DNA of 6,660 nt, from contig CATMNW010000148.1 of assembly GCA_950071875.1 (NCBI GenBank), positions 1-6,660 on the forward strand, in the 5' to 3' direction. Below, piece by piece: positions 5,049-6,660 of this stretch (position 1 is the stretch's first letter; each line of letters opens with the position of its first letter). Under the pieces are notes generated by a model. The model was given only the letters and a program-made list of their open reading frames with translations, searched no databases and was not told the origin of the DNA. Origin of the DNA: an uncultured Erythrobacteraceae bacterium. GTDB taxonomy: Bacteria > Pseudomonadota > Alphaproteobacteria > Sphingomonadales > Sphingomonadaceae. The translations under genes were made by a program, and so were the position numbers.

Positions 5049-5230
5049 CGGCACCCTTCCTCATCTTCGTTGGTTGAATTCCGGCCATCATCCTCGTCAT
5101 CGATAAGGATACGGTTTGCCGCACCGTCGAGATCTTCGAACTGGCCGTCGCGCATGGCCCAGAAGAACAGGACCAACCCGGCACCGCCCAGAAACAGCGC
5201 GACCGGGATGAGGAAGACCAGCACGTTCAA
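5045..5230 (-). CDS. ccoS: cbb3-type cytochrome oxidase maturation protein CcoS
   Basis: A 61-residue single-helix membrane protein. The N-terminal helix (about 2-25) is followed by the family signature 'WAMRDGQFEDLDGAANRIL' at 24-42, then an acidic tail. CcoS is needed for the cbb3-type cytochrome c oxidase to receive its heme/copper cofactors; in Rhodobacter, mutants assemble an inactive enzyme. The start is TTG at 5230, sharing TTGA with the stop of ccoI. The helix begins immediately, no other start codon is nearby, and translational coupling explains the weak initiation. A Cys at position 60, next to the end, is not part of the known motif. Its stop overlaps the next gene by ATGA. Confidence 0.95.
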   Translation of the reverse strand: MNVLVFLIPVALFLGGAGLVLFFWAMRDGQFEDLDGAANRILIDDEDDGRNSTNEDEEGCR

Positions 5231-6660
5231 GGTGCGTTTCTCATGCGCGCCAGCCGCAGGGAATTTCCAACGACAACCAGTGAACTGAGCGACATGGCTA
5301 TGGCGGCGATAAGGGGTGTCACGAGACCCGCGAGCGCGAGCGGCACTGCAACCACATTGTAGCCGATCGCAAATCCGAAGTTCTGGCGGACGATACGCAT
5401 CGTCCGGCGGGCGATGGTGACCGCCAAGGCAACCGGCATCAACCCCTTGCCGAGGAACACCGCGTCCGCGGCCTGTTGGCTCACGTCACTAGCGGTGCTG
5501 GGCGCGATGGAGGCATGGGCTGCTGCCAGCGCAGGACCATCATTGATCCCATCGCCTACCATCAGCGGGCGGCGTCCGTCTGCTTTCAAGGTATCGAGCA
5601 GGGCCAACTTGGTATCGGGACGCATTTCGCCTTCGCTTTCAATACCAAGCTCGCCCGCAAGTGCGCGGACGGGAGAATGCCGATCGCCTGAGACGATCCT
5701 GCTTTCCAAGCCGCTTGCATCAAGTGCCGCGAGCGTCTGGGCGGCATCGGCCCGCACCGGATCCGCATAAACGATGGCGATTTTTTCCTCACCAATGTGC
5801 AGCGTCGATGCGATCCCCGTTTGATCCAAAGCCCCACGAGCCAATGAGACGGGAATCTCGCCGTGCATCCCGCTTATGCCTTGTCCTCCTGTTTCGGTGA
5901 TCGCAGTGAGCGATGCCGGTGAAACGCCTGCCGCTCCGAGCGCGAACATGATGCCCCTACTTAAGGGGTGTCTGCTAGACTGCGCGAGGGCTAGCGCGAT
6001 AGCCTTTTGGTCTTTCGTGAGATGATCGAGGCTTGGAACAGGCTCGCCCAGTGTCAGCGTTCCGGTCTTGTCGAACAGTGCGGTATCGACCTCGGCCAGC
6101 CGCTCGAGCGCGCTTCCGTCCTTGACCAGCAGCCCTCGTCTGGCGAGCGCCCCTGAAGCAACCACCTGAGCAGCTGGAACCGCTAGCCCCATGGCACACG
6201 GACAGGTAATGATAAGAACTGCGATTGCGATCACGAGTGACTGGTGCCAGCCGGCCCCGGCGATCATCCATCCAACGAACGCCAGCAAAGCAAGAGTATG
6301 GACGGCGGGCGCATAAAGGCGCGATGCACGGTCGGCGATACGGACGTAATGACTGCGCGACTGCCCCGCCTCATCCATCAGCCGCGCAATCTCGGCAATC
6401 GCCGTGTCGGACGAGGCGGCAGTAACGCGCACGCGGATAGGATCGCCGAGATTGATCGCTCCGGCGTAAACCGTATCGCCAACACCGGTGGGCTGAGGCG
6501 TGCTTTCGCCGGTAACCATCGCATTGTCGATCGAGCTTTGTCCGTCTTCGATCACACCATCCGCCGCAAGCGCCTCACCCGCAGCGACGAGCATGAGCAT
6601 TCCCGGCTCAAGATGGTCCGCTTCGACCGTTCGGCTGGATCCATCTTCAGCCAAGACGCG
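5227..6660 (-). CDS. ccoI: Copper-type P1B ATPase of cbb3 oxidase assembly (CcoI/FixI), 3' part
   Basis: 477 residues of the C-terminal two-thirds are present; the N-terminal metal-binding domain and first membrane helices lie beyond the right edge (the frame is open to base 6660). In order in the visible part: actuator-domain TGES at 50-53; 'ITCPCAMGLAVP' with the CPC transport motif at 153-155; phosphorylation motif DKTGTLT with Asp 197; the P1B-specific SRHP with His-Pro at 231-232; 'GDGINDGPALA' at 369-379; and two final helices (about 427-470). CPC plus HP defines a Cu(+)-type P1B-ATPase. CcoI/FixI members export copper slowly across the inner membrane for insertion into the cbb3 oxidase CuB site, rather than for detoxification like CopA. 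The direct overlap with ccoS (TTGA) makes CcoI much more likely than CopA. The promoter is outside the window. Confidence 0.95.
   Translation of the reverse strand, partial: RVLAEDGSSRTVEADHLEPGMLMLVAAGEALAADGVIEDGQSSIDNAMVTGESTPQPTGVGDTVYAGAINLGDPIRVRVTAASSDTAIAEIARLMDEAGQSRSHYVRIADRASRLYAPAVHTLALLAFVGWMIAGAGWHQSLVIAIAVLIITCPCAMGLAVPAAQVVASGALARRGLLVKDGSALERLAEVDTALFDKTGTLTLGEPVPSLDHLTKDQKAIALALAQSSRHPLSRGIMFALGAAGVSPASLTAITETGGQGISGMHGEIPVSLARGALDQTGIASTLHIGEEKIAIVYADPVRADAAQTLAALDASGLESRIVSGDRHSPVRALAGELGIESEGEMRPDTKLALLDTLKADGRRPLMVGDGINDGPALAAAHASIAPSTASDVSQQAADAVFLGKGLMPVALAVTIARRTMRIVRQNFGFAIGYNVVAVPLALAGLVTPLIAAIAMSLSSLVVVGNSLRLARMRNAP

Noticed and set aside
5414..5770. 118-residue plus-strand open frame
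   Set aside because: Antisense to the phosphorylation/nucleotide-binding region of ccoI, rich in Ser/Ala/Pro as expected for a shadow.
6652..6654. TTG as a start for the P-type ATPase
   Set aside because: The frame continues open to the window edge (Arg-Val before it), and a real CcoI needs several hundred more N-terminal residues.
1..6660. tRNA, rRNA, CRISPR arrays, intact transposase or integrase
   Set aside because: None seen on either strand by eye; the mobile-element inference rests only on the ArdC fragment and the relic genes.

Overview
The window looks like DNA from an alphaproteobacterium, most likely a sphingomonad or erythrobacter relative (Sphingomonadales). That placement is an inference from the protein sequences: the CcoI/CcoS/HemN set, the 'YHPDLLATPVPRYTSYPTA' start of HemN, and the style of the HPP and MerR proteins. 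No rRNA or other marker is present to prove it. All confident genes except one lie on the minus strand.

Right part (about 3198-6660, minus strand) is a compact gene block for maturation of the cbb3-type cytochrome c oxidase and for anaerobic heme synthesis. In transcription order it holds the 3' two-thirds of the copper-type P-ATPase ccoI/fixI (runs off the right edge), ccoS, a small secreted Cys/His-rich protein that I cannot assign to a family, hemN (oxygen-independent coproporphyrinogen III oxidase), and a small two-helix membrane protein. The first four are joined by three successive 4-nt stop/start overlaps (TTGA, ATGA, ATGA), so they are almost certainly one transcript with coupled translation. 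The proteins supply copper (CcoI), help insert cofactors (CcoS) and make heme without oxygen (HemN), all serving a high-affinity oxidase whose structural genes should lie upstream, beyond the right edge.

Left part (1-about 3240) is different: gene-poor, with relic genes and hybrids. From the left edge it holds a 5'-defective fragment of an ArdC-type antirestriction protein (a plasmid/ICE marker), a frameshifted MerR-family metal-type regulator, an intact HPP-family membrane protein lacking the CBS domains found in longer homologues, a roughly 1-kb stretch with several small broken reading frames (one repaired by a single added C in a C6 run), and a plus-strand hybrid gene that joins a zinc-knuckle/two-helix membrane protein to only the last ~30 residues of a GGDEF diguanylate cyclase. 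This reads as an eroded accessory region next to a conserved respiratory cluster. The hybrid gene converges on, and overlaps by 42 nt, the last gene of the respiratory block, so the junction is near 3200-3240.

No rRNA, tRNA, CRISPR array, intact transposase or integrase was seen. The most interesting items are the Cys/His-rich secreted protein inside the cbb3 operon and the zinc-knuckle/GGDEF-tail hybrid.
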